Positions 1 to 8,685 of a stretch of 64,000 bases of DNA are shown piece after piece. The notes under the pieces are model-generated. The model was not told the origin of the DNA and ran no database searches. It was given only the letters and a program-made list of their open reading frames with translations. Every line of letters starts with the position of its first letter. Position 1 is the first letter of the stretch. The DNA comes from BJGV01 sp965205785 (lineage in GTDB: Bacteria; Pseudomonadota; Gammaproteobacteria; Burkholderiales; Nitrosomonadaceae), in NCBI GenBank assembly GCA_965205785.1, contig OZ242188.1:496001-560000 (forward strand), read 5' to 3'. The translations under genes were made by a program, and so were the position numbers.

Positions 1-223
1 GAGGTAAAGCTTTTATCGATACTTCTCTTCTTGAAGCTTCCGCCCGGTTGTTACAGTATTCCATGTGCTTCAGATTGAATGGTCCGCGACCTTTGGTATA
101 CCGAGCGCCATTACCTTGCTCATGTTCTGTAATTCTACGTGCCAGATCTGTTGTAATTCCTGTGTAAAGACTTCCATCACTGCATTCCAAGATATAGACT
201 ACCCAGCTCATTCTTTCTTTCAT
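1..223 (-). CDS. GIY-YIG family nuclease (C-terminus cut by window edge)
   Basis: The reading frame begins at position 223 on the minus strand and runs off the left edge, so about 74 N-terminal residues are visible. They contain the family hallmarks: WVVYILECSDGSLYTGIT carries the GIY-YIG pair in its usual V-Y-I / Y-T-G form, followed by TDLARRITEHEQG and KGRGPF. This matches the small stand-alone GIY-YIG proteins (YhbQ/UPF0213 type, about 85-100 residues), thought to be structure-specific DNA nucleases. In-frame ATGs also lie at 244 and 211. The one at 211 gives the typical MSWVVYIL start and has a GAAAGA purine run just before it. The start is therefore uncertain; the family call is firm. 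Confidence 0.85.
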   Translation of the reverse strand, partial: MKERMSWVVYILECSDGSLYTGITTDLARRITEHEQGNGARYTKGRGPFNLKHMEYCNNRAEASRREVSIKALP

Positions 224-417
224 CTTTGTGTCAAGCAACTTCATGAGTAAAATTAGTGAAACTATACAGATTGTAAAATATGCGGGTATACCCAAGCAGA
301 ATAATTAGATTTATGTCCGTTTTTAGTTGATTATTACAGGCAACGATAATGAAAGTATCATGAATGAATTTTTATCTAAAATTAAATTCATTACGTATTA
401 AATGTTGTCCGCCACCT

Positions 418-1029
418 ATGAAACCCTATTCTGAATCTTGCGAACGAAACCAAGCACCTATCCTCAAAATACTACAAGAGACACTTGCCAACCAGCAAAG
501 TGTATTGGAAATAGCCAGTGGAACCGGCCAGCACGCCGTTTACTTCGGACGTGCGCTACCTCATTTGTCCTGGCAGACTAGCGAATTAGCGCAAAACCAT
601 GAGGGTATTCTGGCTTGGCTGGATGAGGCTAAACTGCCCAATGTGCTTCCACCTATCCCCATCGACGTAAGCGATACTCAATGGCCTATAGAAATAGTAG
701 ATACAGTGTTTAATGCCAACACAGTCCACATCATTTCGTGGCCGGAAGTGGAACGAATGTTTTCGGGCATAGCACGTGTTTTAAGTGCCAGTGGCATCCT
801 GTGCCTATATGGGCCGTTTAACTATGAAGGAAAGTTTACCTCTGAAAGCAATGCACGTTTTGATGCATGGCTCAAATCACGCTACAAAAACAGCGGCGTG
901 CGAGATTTTGAAGCTATTAATAGGCTCGCTGAAACACATGGCCTCTTTCTACTGAAAGATGTGACCATGCCCAGCTACAATCGAATCCTGGTATGGCAAC
1001 ACGCACCCAATATCCTTAAAACACCATGA
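418..1029 (+). CDS. DUF938 SAM-dependent methyltransferase-like protein
   Basis: This is a protein of about 203 residues of the DUF938 family, a predicted class I SAM-dependent methyltransferase of unknown substrate. The start at 418 gives MKPYSESCERNQAPIL, the usual beginning of the family; an in-frame ATG at 364 would add 18 unconserved residues. The SAM-binding loop reads VLEIASGTGQHAVYFG (about residues 29-44) and is followed by conserved HLSWQTSE. The segment NTVHIISWPEVERMF and the later LYGPFNYEGKFTSESN are also typical. It stands alone between the GIY-YIG gene and a GGDEF gene. No Shine-Dalgarno sequence is clear. The family call is confident, the biochemical role unknown. Confidence 0.8.
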   Translation: MKPYSESCERNQAPILKILQETLANQQSVLEIASGTGQHAVYFGRALPHLSWQTSELAQNHEGILAWLDEAKLPNVLPPIPIDVSDTQWPIEIVDTVFNANTVHIISWPEVERMFSGIARVLSASGILCLYGPFNYEGKFTSESNARFDAWLKSRYKNSGVRDFEAINRLAETHGLFLLKDVTMPSYNRILVWQHAPNILKTP

Positions 1030-1127
1030 GCATAAAAATAATCAAATCAATAGCGAACTTTTATTTTAAAGGGTACAACATATATGACCGATATAGTGTT
1101 TATTAAACTGCTATCTTCATTTAAATT

Positions 1128-1724
1128 ATGTCGAAACATCAGCAAGAAAAATCAGGTAGCTCAGAAGCTTTTGACAAAGAAGCTCTCTATGACGAATTAA
1201 CACAGCTACCTAATCATCATCTATTTTACGACCGACTGGGACAGGAAATGGCTTCCAGCAAACGTACGGGACGCTATATGGCTCTGATGCATATAGGTTT
1301 AATTGATTTTCAACCGCTCAATGATCGTAACAGTCAAAAAATTGGAGATCTATTGTTAAAAGAAGTCGCAAATCGGCTAAAAGATAATGTGCGGGAAGTA
1401 GATACTGTTTCACGTACCAGTAGCGATGAATTTGTTGTGATGCTCAATGAGTTAACACGGGAGAAAACTCAGTCCGTCACACAAGCACACATAATTGCAG
1501 AGAAAATTCGAGCAGCATTGACTGATCCTTATCCGATCATCATTAGACATGAAAATACTGAAGATACTATCGATGAATATAGTTGCGAGATAGGTATGGG
1601 TGTAGTGGTATTTACCAACGACAATAAAAACCGTGATGATGTTCTGAAGTGGGCTGAAAGATCAATGCATAAATCAAAAGAATCTGGAAGCAGCCAAATC
1701 TGTTTCAGTGATACATATGTGTAA
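1128..1724 (+). CDS. Degenerate GGDEF domain protein, probable c-di-GMP binder rather than cyclase
   Basis: This 198-residue protein consists almost entirely of a GGDEF (diguanylate cyclase) domain, without a visible sensor or membrane part. The opening motif DELTQLPNHHLFYDRL (residues 22-37) is typical. The signature loop is SSDEF (98-102) instead of GGDEF. The first metal-binding Asp, expected near residue 57, appears to be Gly, and the usual FK is FQ. By contrast the inhibitory-site motif RxxD is kept as REVD (89-92), exactly five residues before the signature. In characterised families, loss of the glycines abolishes cyclase activity while an intact RxxD can still bind c-di-GMP. A receptor or regulatory role is therefore inferred, not shown. 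Confidence 0.8.
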   Translation: MSKHQQEKSGSSEAFDKEALYDELTQLPNHHLFYDRLGQEMASSKRTGRYMALMHIGLIDFQPLNDRNSQKIGDLLLKEVANRLKDNVREVDTVSRTSSDEFVVMLNELTREKTQSVTQAHIIAEKIRAALTDPYPIIIRHENTEDTIDEYSCEIGMGVVVFTNDNKNRDDVLKWAERSMHKSKESGSSQICFSDTYV

Positions 1725-1780
1725 ACTCTTAATCCCAGAAGGAAAGAGAATAAGAAACAATTTGTAACATTTTGAATTAT

Positions 1781-1856
1781 TGGTGGCGAATCAGGGATTT
1801 GAACCCCGGACCAACGGATTATGATTCCGCTGCTCTAACCACTGAGCTAATTCGCC
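1781..1856 (-). tRNA. tRNA with CAU anticodon (Met elongator or Ile2)
   Basis: A complete 76-nt cloverleaf with encoded CCA lies on the minus strand. The acceptor arms GGCGAAT/ATTCGCC pair perfectly, the anticodon stem GCGGA/TCCGT encloses the loop ATCATAA, and the T arm has TTCGAAT. The CAU anticodon is shared by elongator tRNA-Met and by tRNA-Ile2, in which C34 becomes lysidine. The D-loop AGTGGTTAGAGC and variable loop TGGTC resemble Escherichia coli Ile2, but acceptor-stem identity does not decide it. It is not the initiator, since the first acceptor pair is G-C and normal. Confidence 0.9.
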
Positions 1857-2007
1857 ACGGAGTACTTGAAAGAGTTGGCATTTTGCACTTGTAGAAATTC
1901 ACTGTCAAGATTTACACCCTGAAACTCTCTTATATTTATTTTCGATCCAAGCATTAAATCAACTATGCTTTATCGCGACAGATGCCAAGCACCTGTATAA
2001 TCTAACT

Positions 2008-3177
2008 ATGAAATTTGATGTTGTAATCATTGGTGGAGGAATTGTTGGTTCAAGTTTAGCTCTAGCACTTAAAGATAGTGGTCTAAATATAGCATTGGTT
2101 GAATCGCATCCTCCCCCCATTTTTCCTGATGATAAAAGCTGGGATAGCAGAATATATGCAATCAGTCCCGGTAGCGTCTCATTCTTAGAAGATCTCGAGG
2201 TCTGGACTGCAATTAAAAGAAACCGTATTACTCCTGTCCATGAAATGGAGATTTTCGGTGATGATGATTCTGCACGTATTGATTTTAGTGCTTATGATGC
2301 AGGAATGACAGAATTGGCATTTATAGTAGAAAACCTACAACTGCAATCGGCGGCGTGGAATGAGCTTGAAAAACAAAGAACAAAGATAAAAGTTTTTTGT
2401 CCTATGCGATGTACTTCCATAGATTGGAGTGAAACTCACGCTAATGTTCGGCTGGCAAATGGCAAATTATTACAAACCGCACTGATTATTGGTGCAGATG
2501 GTGTAAATTCATGGGTACGAAATCAAGCAAAAATTAAAATCTCACAACATTCTTATCAACAAGGCGCAGTGGTTGCAAATTTCAGCACAGAACTATCTCA
2601 TCAAAACATTGCTCACCAATGGTTTCGTCGTGATGGTGTACTCGCCTTACTACCCTTACCTAACAAACTGGTATCCATGGTGTGGTCGGCTAATGAGGAG
2701 CAAGCAACTCGTCTATTTAGCTTATCCGGAACAGATATCTGCCAACAGGTTGAAGAAGCATCTAGCCACACACTGGGAAAACTACAACTCATTTCTAAGC
2801 CCGCTTCTTTTCCTCTAAATTTCGTACATGTAAAGAATTTGGTAGGACCACGTCTTGCCCTCGTAGGAGATGCAGCTCACGGTATTCATCCTCTTGCTGG
2901 GCAGGGTGTAAACCTAGGTCTACGTGATGCACGTGAATTAGTTTCAACTATTATTAATCGAGGCTCCCAGACGGATTGTGGCGACTACTTACTACTCCGC
3001 AAGTACGAGAGAGCACGCAAAGAAGACATTCTAGCAATGGAATTTACTACAGACAGCTTACAAAAATTATTTAACAATGAGAATCCAACAATTGCCCGCA
3101 TGCGCAATTTGGGACTAGGAATCACTAACCAATTTCCACTATTAAAAAAACGCCTTATGCAACATGCGCTTAACTAA
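2008..3177 (+). CDS. UbiH/UbiF/COQ6-family FAD-dependent ubiquinone hydroxylase
   Basis: This 389-residue flavoprotein monooxygenase belongs to the family that hydroxylates the ubiquinone ring at C5, C6 or C7, using FAD, NAD(P)H and O2. Visible motifs are the N-terminal Rossmann fold VVIIGGGIVGSSLALAL (about residues 5-21), the middle IIGADGVNSWVR (GD/DG motif), and the C-terminal FAD signature GDAAHGIHPLAGQGVNLG near residue 287. Length is normal. Which ring position it acts on (UbiH, UbiF, UbiI, UbiM type) cannot be read from the sequence, so no symbol is given. The gene is preceded by a tRNA on the other strand and followed 63 bp later by dsbC. Confidence 0.88.
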   Translation: MKFDVVIIGGGIVGSSLALALKDSGLNIALVESHPPPIFPDDKSWDSRIYAISPGSVSFLEDLEVWTAIKRNRITPVHEMEIFGDDDSARIDFSAYDAGMTELAFIVENLQLQSAAWNELEKQRTKIKVFCPMRCTSIDWSETHANVRLANGKLLQTALIIGADGVNSWVRNQAKIKISQHSYQQGAVVANFSTELSHQNIAHQWFRRDGVLALLPLPNKLVSMVWSANEEQATRLFSLSGTDICQQVEEASSHTLGKLQLISKPASFPLNFVHVKNLVGPRLALVGDAAHGIHPLAGQGVNLGLRDARELVSTIINRGSQTDCGDYLLLRKYERARKEDILAMEFTTDSLQKLFNNENPTIARMRNLGLGITNQFPLLKKRLMQHALN

Positions 3178-3240
3178 AAATAACAAATATTATAAATTAG
3201 TATCATAAAATGACCATAATTCACAAATTAAATACATACT

Positions 3241-3951
3241 ATGCACAATAAATTGTTTTTTCTCTCCATACTAATATGTCTATTCTCAAGCATAGTGCAT
3301 GCGAATGAAACATCTCTAAAAAAATCACTCAGTACTTATTTCCCCAATGAAAAAATTGAGATCCTAAAAAAGATACCTGCACTACAACTATATGAAGTTG
3401 TGATTGGAGATCAACTCTTTTATGTTGATGAAAAAGTAAATTACTTTTTCTCAGGCTACCTATTTGATCTAAAAAATGAGAAAAATCTTACTGAAGAACG
3501 TTTAAGGGAAATAAAGGCTAAACAACGAGTAGACATTGACTCTCTGCCTCTTGAACATGCAATTATAGAAATTAAAGGTAACGGCAAACGTAAACTTGTT
3601 ATTTTCTCTGATCCTAATTGTGGCTATTGCAAGCGCCTGGAAAAAGAGCTGGTTCAAGTTAGCAATGTAACCATCTACACGTTGCTCTACCCAATACTTA
3701 ATGGATCCAAAGAAATTGCAGAAGAAATTTGGTGCTCAGATAACAAGTTGGAAGCCTGGAAGAATTTTATGCTTAATGGTATCAGGCCCTCCATGACAAG
3801 TTGTGAAACACCAATAAATACTCTTCTTCAGACTGGTAAAAAGTATGGGTTTAATAGTACTCCGACAATAGTTTTCGCTAATGGAACAATTGTACCGGGA
3901 ATGATACCTGCAGAAATGATTGAGGAGAAACTAAACGAACCTATAAATTAA
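3241..3951 (+). CDS. dsbC: DsbC-type periplasmic disulfide isomerase
   Basis: This 236-residue secreted thioredoxin-fold protein begins with a clear signal peptide (basic start, hydrophobic FFLSILICLFSSI, cleavage after VHA). It is followed by the DsbC dimerisation domain (ALQLYEVVIGDQLFYVD). The catalytic fold starts at about residue 115 with LVIFSDPNCGYCKRLEKEL, in which C127 and C130 form the CxxC pair. The later STPTIVFANG supplies the cis-Pro loop. DsbC reshuffles wrong disulfides in the periplasm and is kept reduced by DsbD. The size and CGYC motif favour DsbC over DsbG. It converges on mltA with only an 18-bp gap and no obvious terminator. Confidence 0.9.
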   Translation: MHNKLFFLSILICLFSSIVHANETSLKKSLSTYFPNEKIEILKKIPALQLYEVVIGDQLFYVDEKVNYFFSGYLFDLKNEKNLTEERLREIKAKQRVDIDSLPLEHAIIEIKGNGKRKLVIFSDPNCGYCKRLEKELVQVSNVTIYTLLYPILNGSKEIAEEIWCSDNKLEAWKNFMLNGIRPSMTSCETPINTLLQTGKKYGFNSTPTIVFANGTIVPGMIPAEMIEEKLNEPIN

Positions 3952-3969
3952 GAAGTAGTTCAAACTCCT

Positions 3970-5166
3970 TTATGGGACCAGTGTTTGCTGCATATAACTA
4001 TTCGGCATGAGTACCCACATCTTTCCAATTTGTTTCATTTTCCCTGCCTGATTTGCAGCCTCTTTACCAAAACCCCAGAAAAAGTCTGCGCGAACACCAC
4101 CTTTGATGGCGCCACCTGTATCCTGCGCTATCATTAATCGATGAAGTTTCTTACTACTATTAGGCCATGTGGTTGAAAGAAATACTGGCGCACCCTGTGG
4201 AATAACGCGAGGATCAATAGCTAAACTTCTTCCTTCAGTTAAGGGAACACCAAGCGCTCCAATCGGCCCCGATATACCTGCAGGTAGTTCACGAAAAAAA
4301 ACGTAACTTGGATTTTGATGTAGTAACTCATTTAATTTTTCTGGATTCCTTATGCCCCACGCCTTAATTCCTTGCATGGAAGCCTTATCTAACGATAGTT
4401 CTCCGCGCTCAACCAACAATTTTCCAATGGACTGATAGGGATAGCCATTTTGGTCCTGGTAACCTACTCGTACAATCTCACCATTCTCCATTTCTATCCG
4501 TCCTGATCCCTGAATCTGTAGGAAGAATAACTCAACAGTATCCTCAACCCACAAAAGCTCATATCCTTGTAAACGAGATGAATCAGCTTCGATCTCTGCA
4601 CGACTGTAATAAGGTATTATTCTTCGGCCCTCCAGTCTTCCTCTTAACCGTAAGCCTTGGAGCTCTGGATACACTTTGCTCAAATCTACAATAAGTAATT
4701 CTTTGGGTACAGTATAGAGTGGGAAACGATAACGATTTGATGATTTACGACTACCCTTTAATAATGGTTCATAATATCCAGTAATGAGGCCGTCGCTACT
4801 ACCATTAGAATTTAACACTTGATATGGCTTGAAATAATGCTCAAAAAATTGACGTAATGTATCGTTATCATTTTTCTGTATTGAACCTGCAAGATTACAA
4901 GATTCCTTCCATAGCTTCTGGCTTTTTAGAATGGTACAACTTTGCAGAAAAGTATCCAAAGCTGGACGAATATCATCAGCCTCCCAATCGGGTAATGCAT
5001 CCCAACTTGTTACTTTTAATGTTGCAATATCTGATGATACGACATGAGGCAGAACAACCGCTGATATTGTCTTCTCTGGACCAGCAAAAGGAATTGTTGG
5101 TCCATTTGAACATGCATTAAGTAGTAATATAAGTGTGAAACTAAGAAATCTTAATTGGTTTTTCAT
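3970..5166 (-). CDS. mltA: Membrane-bound lytic murein transglycosylase A
   Basis: This is a 398-residue outer-membrane lipoprotein that cleaves the glycan strands of peptidoglycan with formation of 1,6-anhydro-muramic acid. The start at 5166 gives a lipoprotein signal peptide, MKNQLRFLSFTLILLLNAC, with the lipobox Cys at the end; the frame remains open to 5256 but those 30 codons lack signal-peptide character. The MltA domain covers GLITGYYEPLLKGSRK to about LQIQGSGRI. The C-terminal 3D domain (IAQDTGGAIKGGVRADFFWG) contains the catalytic Asp of the family. Length is normal. It is transcribed divergently from the small membrane-protein gene at 5217, 50 bp away. Confidence 0.92.
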   Translation of the reverse strand: MKNQLRFLSFTLILLLNACSNGPTIPFAGPEKTISAVVLPHVVSSDIATLKVTSWDALPDWEADDIRPALDTFLQSCTILKSQKLWKESCNLAGSIQKNDNDTLRQFFEHYFKPYQVLNSNGSSDGLITGYYEPLLKGSRKSSNRYRFPLYTVPKELLIVDLSKVYPELQGLRLRGRLEGRRIIPYYSRAEIEADSSRLQGYELLWVEDTVELFFLQIQGSGRIEMENGEIVRVGYQDQNGYPYQSIGKLLVERGELSLDKASMQGIKAWGIRNPEKLNELLHQNPSYVFFRELPAGISGPIGALGVPLTEGRSLAIDPRVIPQGAPVFLSTTWPNSSKKLHRLMIAQDTGGAIKGGVRADFFWGFGKEAANQAGKMKQIGKMWVLMPNSYMQQTLVP

Positions 5167-5216
5167 TGAATATTGGTTAAAGTTGTATTTTATAAATATA
5201 CAGGAAGCTTTAAAAA

Positions 5217-5318
5217 ATGTGGGTAATACTACTGGAAATAGGTGTAGCGGTAACATTGTTATTCATTATCATATGGTGGACTTTGCCCCGAAAAAAAAGT
5301 ACCAAGAAAAAAGAATGA
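5217..5318 (+). CDS. Small single-pass membrane protein (33 aa)
   Basis: A 33-codon frame with ATG at 5217 and TGA at 5316-5318. An AGGAAG Shine-Dalgarno sequence lies 9 nt upstream (5202-5207). The product begins MWVILLEIGVAVTLLFIIIW, an almost uninterrupted hydrophobic helix, then WTLPRKK and a lysine-rich tail. This predicts one transmembrane segment with the positive tail in the cytoplasm (N-out/C-in by the positive-inside rule). It sits in the 50-bp divergent region beside mltA, with which it may share a promoter. I do not recognise a named family and assign no function. The good ribosome binding site and membrane-like composition argue against chance. Confidence 0.6.
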   Translation: MWVILLEIGVAVTLLFIIIWWTLPRKKSTKKKE

Positions 5319-5443
5319 CATTGAATGTTAGAGGGTGAATCCGATTTATACAAAAGTATACTAATACTAAAATCTATATTCATGACACTCTATTAAAAAG
5401 AATAACTAAAATGCCCATTTACTCTCTAATAGTTGATGCCTAA

Positions 5444-5830
5444 TTAATTTTGTACAAGTAATTTTATAGTAAGCATTCCCAAAATTGTCATCATTAGCGA
5501 ACCAAAGAGATGAGAAGAGATTACGGCAAAGGCCCAACTATATTGTTCCCGCAATAACAGCGTAACGGCTTCAGCAGAAAATGTGGAAAAAGTAGTTAGT
5601 CCACCTAAGAACCCGGTAATAATAAACAACCTAACCTCTGGAGGAAATGTAGTGTTATGAAAAAAGTATTCGGTTGCTATACCAATAAAATAGCAGCCAA
5701 TCAGATTTGCTGCCAAAGTACCAAAAGGAAGAGTCGGGAGAATTGAATTTAACATCAAGCCGAACCCCCAGCGAAGCCACGCTCCTAATGCCGCACCCAC
5801 TCCTATTGCAATTAACGCGTAGATACCCAT
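5444..5830 (-). CDS. crcB: Fluoride ion channel CrcB/Fluc
   Basis: This 128-residue protein has four hydrophobic segments and the hallmarks of the Fluc family: GVGAALGAWLRWGFG near the N-terminus, PFGTLAANLIGCYFIGI in the second helix (with the conserved Asn), and GFLGGLTTFSTFSAEAV in the third (the Gly-rich break and the STFS polar track). It forms dimeric channels that export fluoride. The ATG at 5830 is preceded by an AGGTGG ribosome binding site. I looked for a fluoride riboswitch in the 112 bp upstream and did not see one. It lies between mltA and recN, both also on the minus strand. Confidence 0.93.
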   Translation of the reverse strand: MGIYALIAIGVGAALGAWLRWGFGLMLNSILPTLPFGTLAANLIGCYFIGIATEYFFHNTTFPPEVRLFIITGFLGGLTTFSTFSAEAVTLLLREQYSWAFAVISSHLFGSLMMTILGMLTIKLLVQN

Positions 5831-5942
5831 TCACCACCTGGAAATTAATAATTTCTGAAGATGCAGTAATGATAAGTGCTTGCTATCATATTGTATATGA
5901 TGTCTAAATAATTTAAACATCAAGTCCATGTAGATATGGTCT

Positions 5943-7625
5943 CTAATTCTTACTCTCGCGTAACATTTCAGCTGCGTGTTTACGGGTAGTTTCAGTAATT
6001 TTCACACCCCCCAGCATACGTGCAATTTCTTCAATTCGTTCTTCATCCTTAAGCACAGTAACATGGCTTAAAACATCTCCCCCATTATCTGGATTACCAG
6101 ACTTAGCAATTTGCCATTGCTGATTACCTGCAGAAGCGACTTGTGCTAGATGTGTAACACACATCACCTGGCGTTCTGTACCTAATTTTTTTAAGAGCTC
6201 TCCGACAATCTCTGCAATTCGTCCACCTATACCTGCATCAACTTCATCAAATATCAGCGTTGGTACTACACCAACTTTACTTGTGATAACCTGTATCGCT
6301 AAACTTATGCGCGATAGCTCACCACCAGAAACAACTTTTGCCAGTGGCCGTAGCGGCATTCCTTGATGAGGAGATACTTCGAATTCAATTTGTTCCATAC
6401 CGTGTGCATTCCCTTGCTCCAAAGGTATCTGTGTAACAGAAAACTTTCCGCCCTCCATTGCTAAAGTCTGCATTGCAGAAGTCACCTGCTGAGTAAGCTT
6501 CCTGGCTGCACCATCTCTCACTACACTCAACTTCTTCGCAAGTTTTAAATATACATCTTTAGCGGTTGCCTCTTCTTTCATCATCGCTTCGCCATCACCA
6601 ATTTGATTAACCCCGTTTAGCTTCTCAGTAAACGTTTTTAACAAATTGGGTATCTCATCTGGAACAACACGATATTTTCTGGCAGCAGCATGAACTGCAG
6701 ACAACCTTTCTTCCATTTCTTGCATATTTTTTGGATCAAGATCAAGGCTTTGCTTATAACGCCCCAGCTCATAAACTGCTTCCTGTAGTTGAATCTGCGC
6801 AGTGTCCAGCATATCAAGTATGCATTTTAGTCCCACATCGTATTGTAGCAATCCTTTTAGGCTGGAAATTACTAAGTTAATCTGAGCAAGAGAAGCTGAA
6901 TCATTCTCTGATAAAGTTTCTAGGCTCGTATGAACAGCCTCTAATAAACTTGCAGAATGAGATAACCGACTATGATCAGATTTAAGAGTCTGCCATTCAT
7001 CAGGTGAAAAATTTAATGTTGTTAGCTCTCGACTTTGTAATTCTAACTGTTCTCGTTCCTGTTCAAATGTACTAGCATTTTGCTCCCATTCAATACGGCG
7101 CTTTTGTAAACTTTGCCAACGACGATAACCTGTAGTCACGGCCTGTGCAAGCTCACGACTTCCAGAAAATGCATCTAATAAATCCCGTTGCTCTTCAGTA
7201 CGGAGTAATGACTGGTGCTCATGCTGTCCATGTATATCTACTAATTTCTCACCCACCATACGTAACTGCTGCAGTGTAGCAGGACGACCATTAATAAAAC
7301 CGCGAGAACGACCTCCAGCTTCTATCACCCGACGCATTAAGCACACACTATTATCATCTCCGTATCCTTCTAAATCATTTTCACGCAACCATGCAAGTAA
7401 TTCCGGTAATTCACTTACATCAAACTCTGCACTTATTTCAGCACGCTTACTACCATTACGTACTTGACCTGCATCACTGCGTTCACCTAATGAAAGTGAA
7501 AGCGCATCTATCAAAATCGATTTTCCCGCTCCGGTTTCTCCTGTAAGCACAGTAAAACCACGGCCAAACTCTACCTCCATTTGATCAACAATTACAAAAT
7601 CCTGAATATTTAGAAACCTTAGCAT
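5943..7625 (-). CDS. recN: DNA repair protein RecN
   Basis: This is a 560-residue SMC-like ATPase that acts in RecA-dependent double-strand-break repair. The start at 7625 gives MLRFLNIQDFVIVDQ, the usual beginning. The Walker A motif TGETGAGKSILIDAL is at about residues 28-42. The middle third is helical coiled coil (REQLELQSRELTTLN and similar). The C-terminus has the ABC signature VVSGGELSRISLAIQV and Walker B TLIFDEVDAGIGG. Length is normal (about 550). An upstream in-frame start at 7667 would overlap nadK and adds unconserved residues. nadK ends 23 bp upstream, so the two are likely co-transcribed, as in many proteobacteria. Confidence 0.95.
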   Translation of the reverse strand: MLRFLNIQDFVIVDQMEVEFGRGFTVLTGETGAGKSILIDALSLSLGERSDAGQVRNGSKRAEISAEFDVSELPELLAWLRENDLEGYGDDNSVCLMRRVIEAGGRSRGFINGRPATLQQLRMVGEKLVDIHGQHEHQSLLRTEEQRDLLDAFSGSRELAQAVTTGYRRWQSLQKRRIEWEQNASTFEQEREQLELQSRELTTLNFSPDEWQTLKSDHSRLSHSASLLEAVHTSLETLSENDSASLAQINLVISSLKGLLQYDVGLKCILDMLDTAQIQLQEAVYELGRYKQSLDLDPKNMQEMEERLSAVHAAARKYRVVPDEIPNLLKTFTEKLNGVNQIGDGEAMMKEEATAKDVYLKLAKKLSVVRDGAARKLTQQVTSAMQTLAMEGGKFSVTQIPLEQGNAHGMEQIEFEVSPHQGMPLRPLAKVVSGGELSRISLAIQVITSKVGVVPTLIFDEVDAGIGGRIAEIVGELLKKLGTERQVMCVTHLAQVASAGNQQWQIAKSGNPDNGGDVLSHVTVLKDEERIEEIARMLGGVKITETTRKHAAEMLRESKN

Positions 7626-7648
7626 AGTGATAAATAAATGGCGTATTA

Positions 7649-8521
7649 TTAGGAAAACCCACTCCAACCAAGCTTCTTCCGTAACATACGGTAATAGCTG
7701 TGATTGGAAGAATGCAATAATCTTACGGTATGGGGAGAACGACTAATTACCACCTTGTCACTTTCATCTAAGTCAAAATGAGAGTGGCTGTCTGAATGAA
7801 TACGTGCGCCTTCAGTGCGATGCATCAATACTTCCACAGTAGCCTCAGGCCCAACTACAATAGGCCTGTTACTTAAAGTATGCGGGCTAACCGGAACCAA
7901 AGCAATTAAATCGAGTCTAGGGTGTAAAATCGGGCCTCCAGATGACAAAGCATAAGCTGTAGAGCCTGTTGGGGTAGCTATTATTAGACCATCTGATCGT
8001 AAAGAATAAACATATTCTCCATCGATATGCACTTCAAACTCAATCATACCTCCACCGATCCCCCGGTTTACAGCTACATCATTGAATGCTAATGCGCTAA
8101 ACATACTGTCCTTACCACGGATCACTTCAGCAGATAGTAACATACGCCTCTCAGTAGCATAATTACCATCAAAAATGGAATCTAAAGTCTCCAGCATAGT
8201 TTCAATAGAAAGATCTGTGAGAAATCCAAGTCGACCCTGGTTGATTCCAACCAATGGCACATCAAAAGGGGCCAGTCTGCGTGCAATATTAAGCATAGTG
8301 CCATCCCCACCTAGAACAATCGCTAGATCAGCCTTGGAACCAATCTCATCCAAAGTCATAATTGGATGCTTACTCTCTGGAACATGTTGCGCAGTAAGAC
8401 TTTCCAACACTACAATAAGATTGCGACTTTCTATGAATTTTCCCAGACGCAGAAGCGGCGTCATAATTTCGGGGTTATCATACTTACCAATTAAAGCTAT
8501 AGTTTTAAATAAAGATCCCAT
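7649..8521 (-). CDS. nadK: NAD kinase
   Basis: This 290-residue cytoplasmic enzyme phosphorylates NAD to NADP. The hallmark GGDGT motif (residues 71-75, in IVLGGDGTMLNIAR) and the second conserved block GRLGFLTDLS are present. So is the substrate-binding segment AFNDVAVNRG and the Gly-rich TPTGSTAYALSSGGPI. Start: a GTG at 8524 directly precedes ATG at 8521, and I prefer the ATG. Length is typical (about 290-300). It is divergent from hrcA (8686) and upstream of recN on the same strand. Family assignment is secure. Confidence 0.95.
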   Translation of the reverse strand: MGSLFKTIALIGKYDNPEIMTPLLRLGKFIESRNLIVVLESLTAQHVPESKHPIMTLDEIGSKADLAIVLGGDGTMLNIARRLAPFDVPLVGINQGRLGFLTDLSIETMLETLDSIFDGNYATERRMLLSAEVIRGKDSMFSALAFNDVAVNRGIGGGMIEFEVHIDGEYVYSLRSDGLIIATPTGSTAYALSSGGPILHPRLDLIALVPVSPHTLSNRPIVVGPEATVEVLMHRTEGARIHSDSHSHFDLDESDKVVISRSPHTVRLLHSSNHSYYRMLRKKLGWSGFS

Positions 8522-8685
8522 CACAAAGTTAAACCTTAACCGACCATAAATAAATTTTAGTGGTGCTACTTACATGATTAAACCATATTGAACATCACGT
8601 GACAAAGAATTCAAATTCAGAATAGATATACTTTCTTTGCTTATCCTTGGACCCAGAATCCTCAATCCTGGTGTAGAATATTTAA

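Noticed and set aside
5831..5942. Fluoride riboswitch upstream of crcB
   Set aside because: None of the conserved crcB-motif elements could be found in this 112-bp region.
8525..8685. CIRCE element in front of hrcA
   Set aside because: No TTAGCACTC-N9-GAGTGCTAA-like repeat is present.
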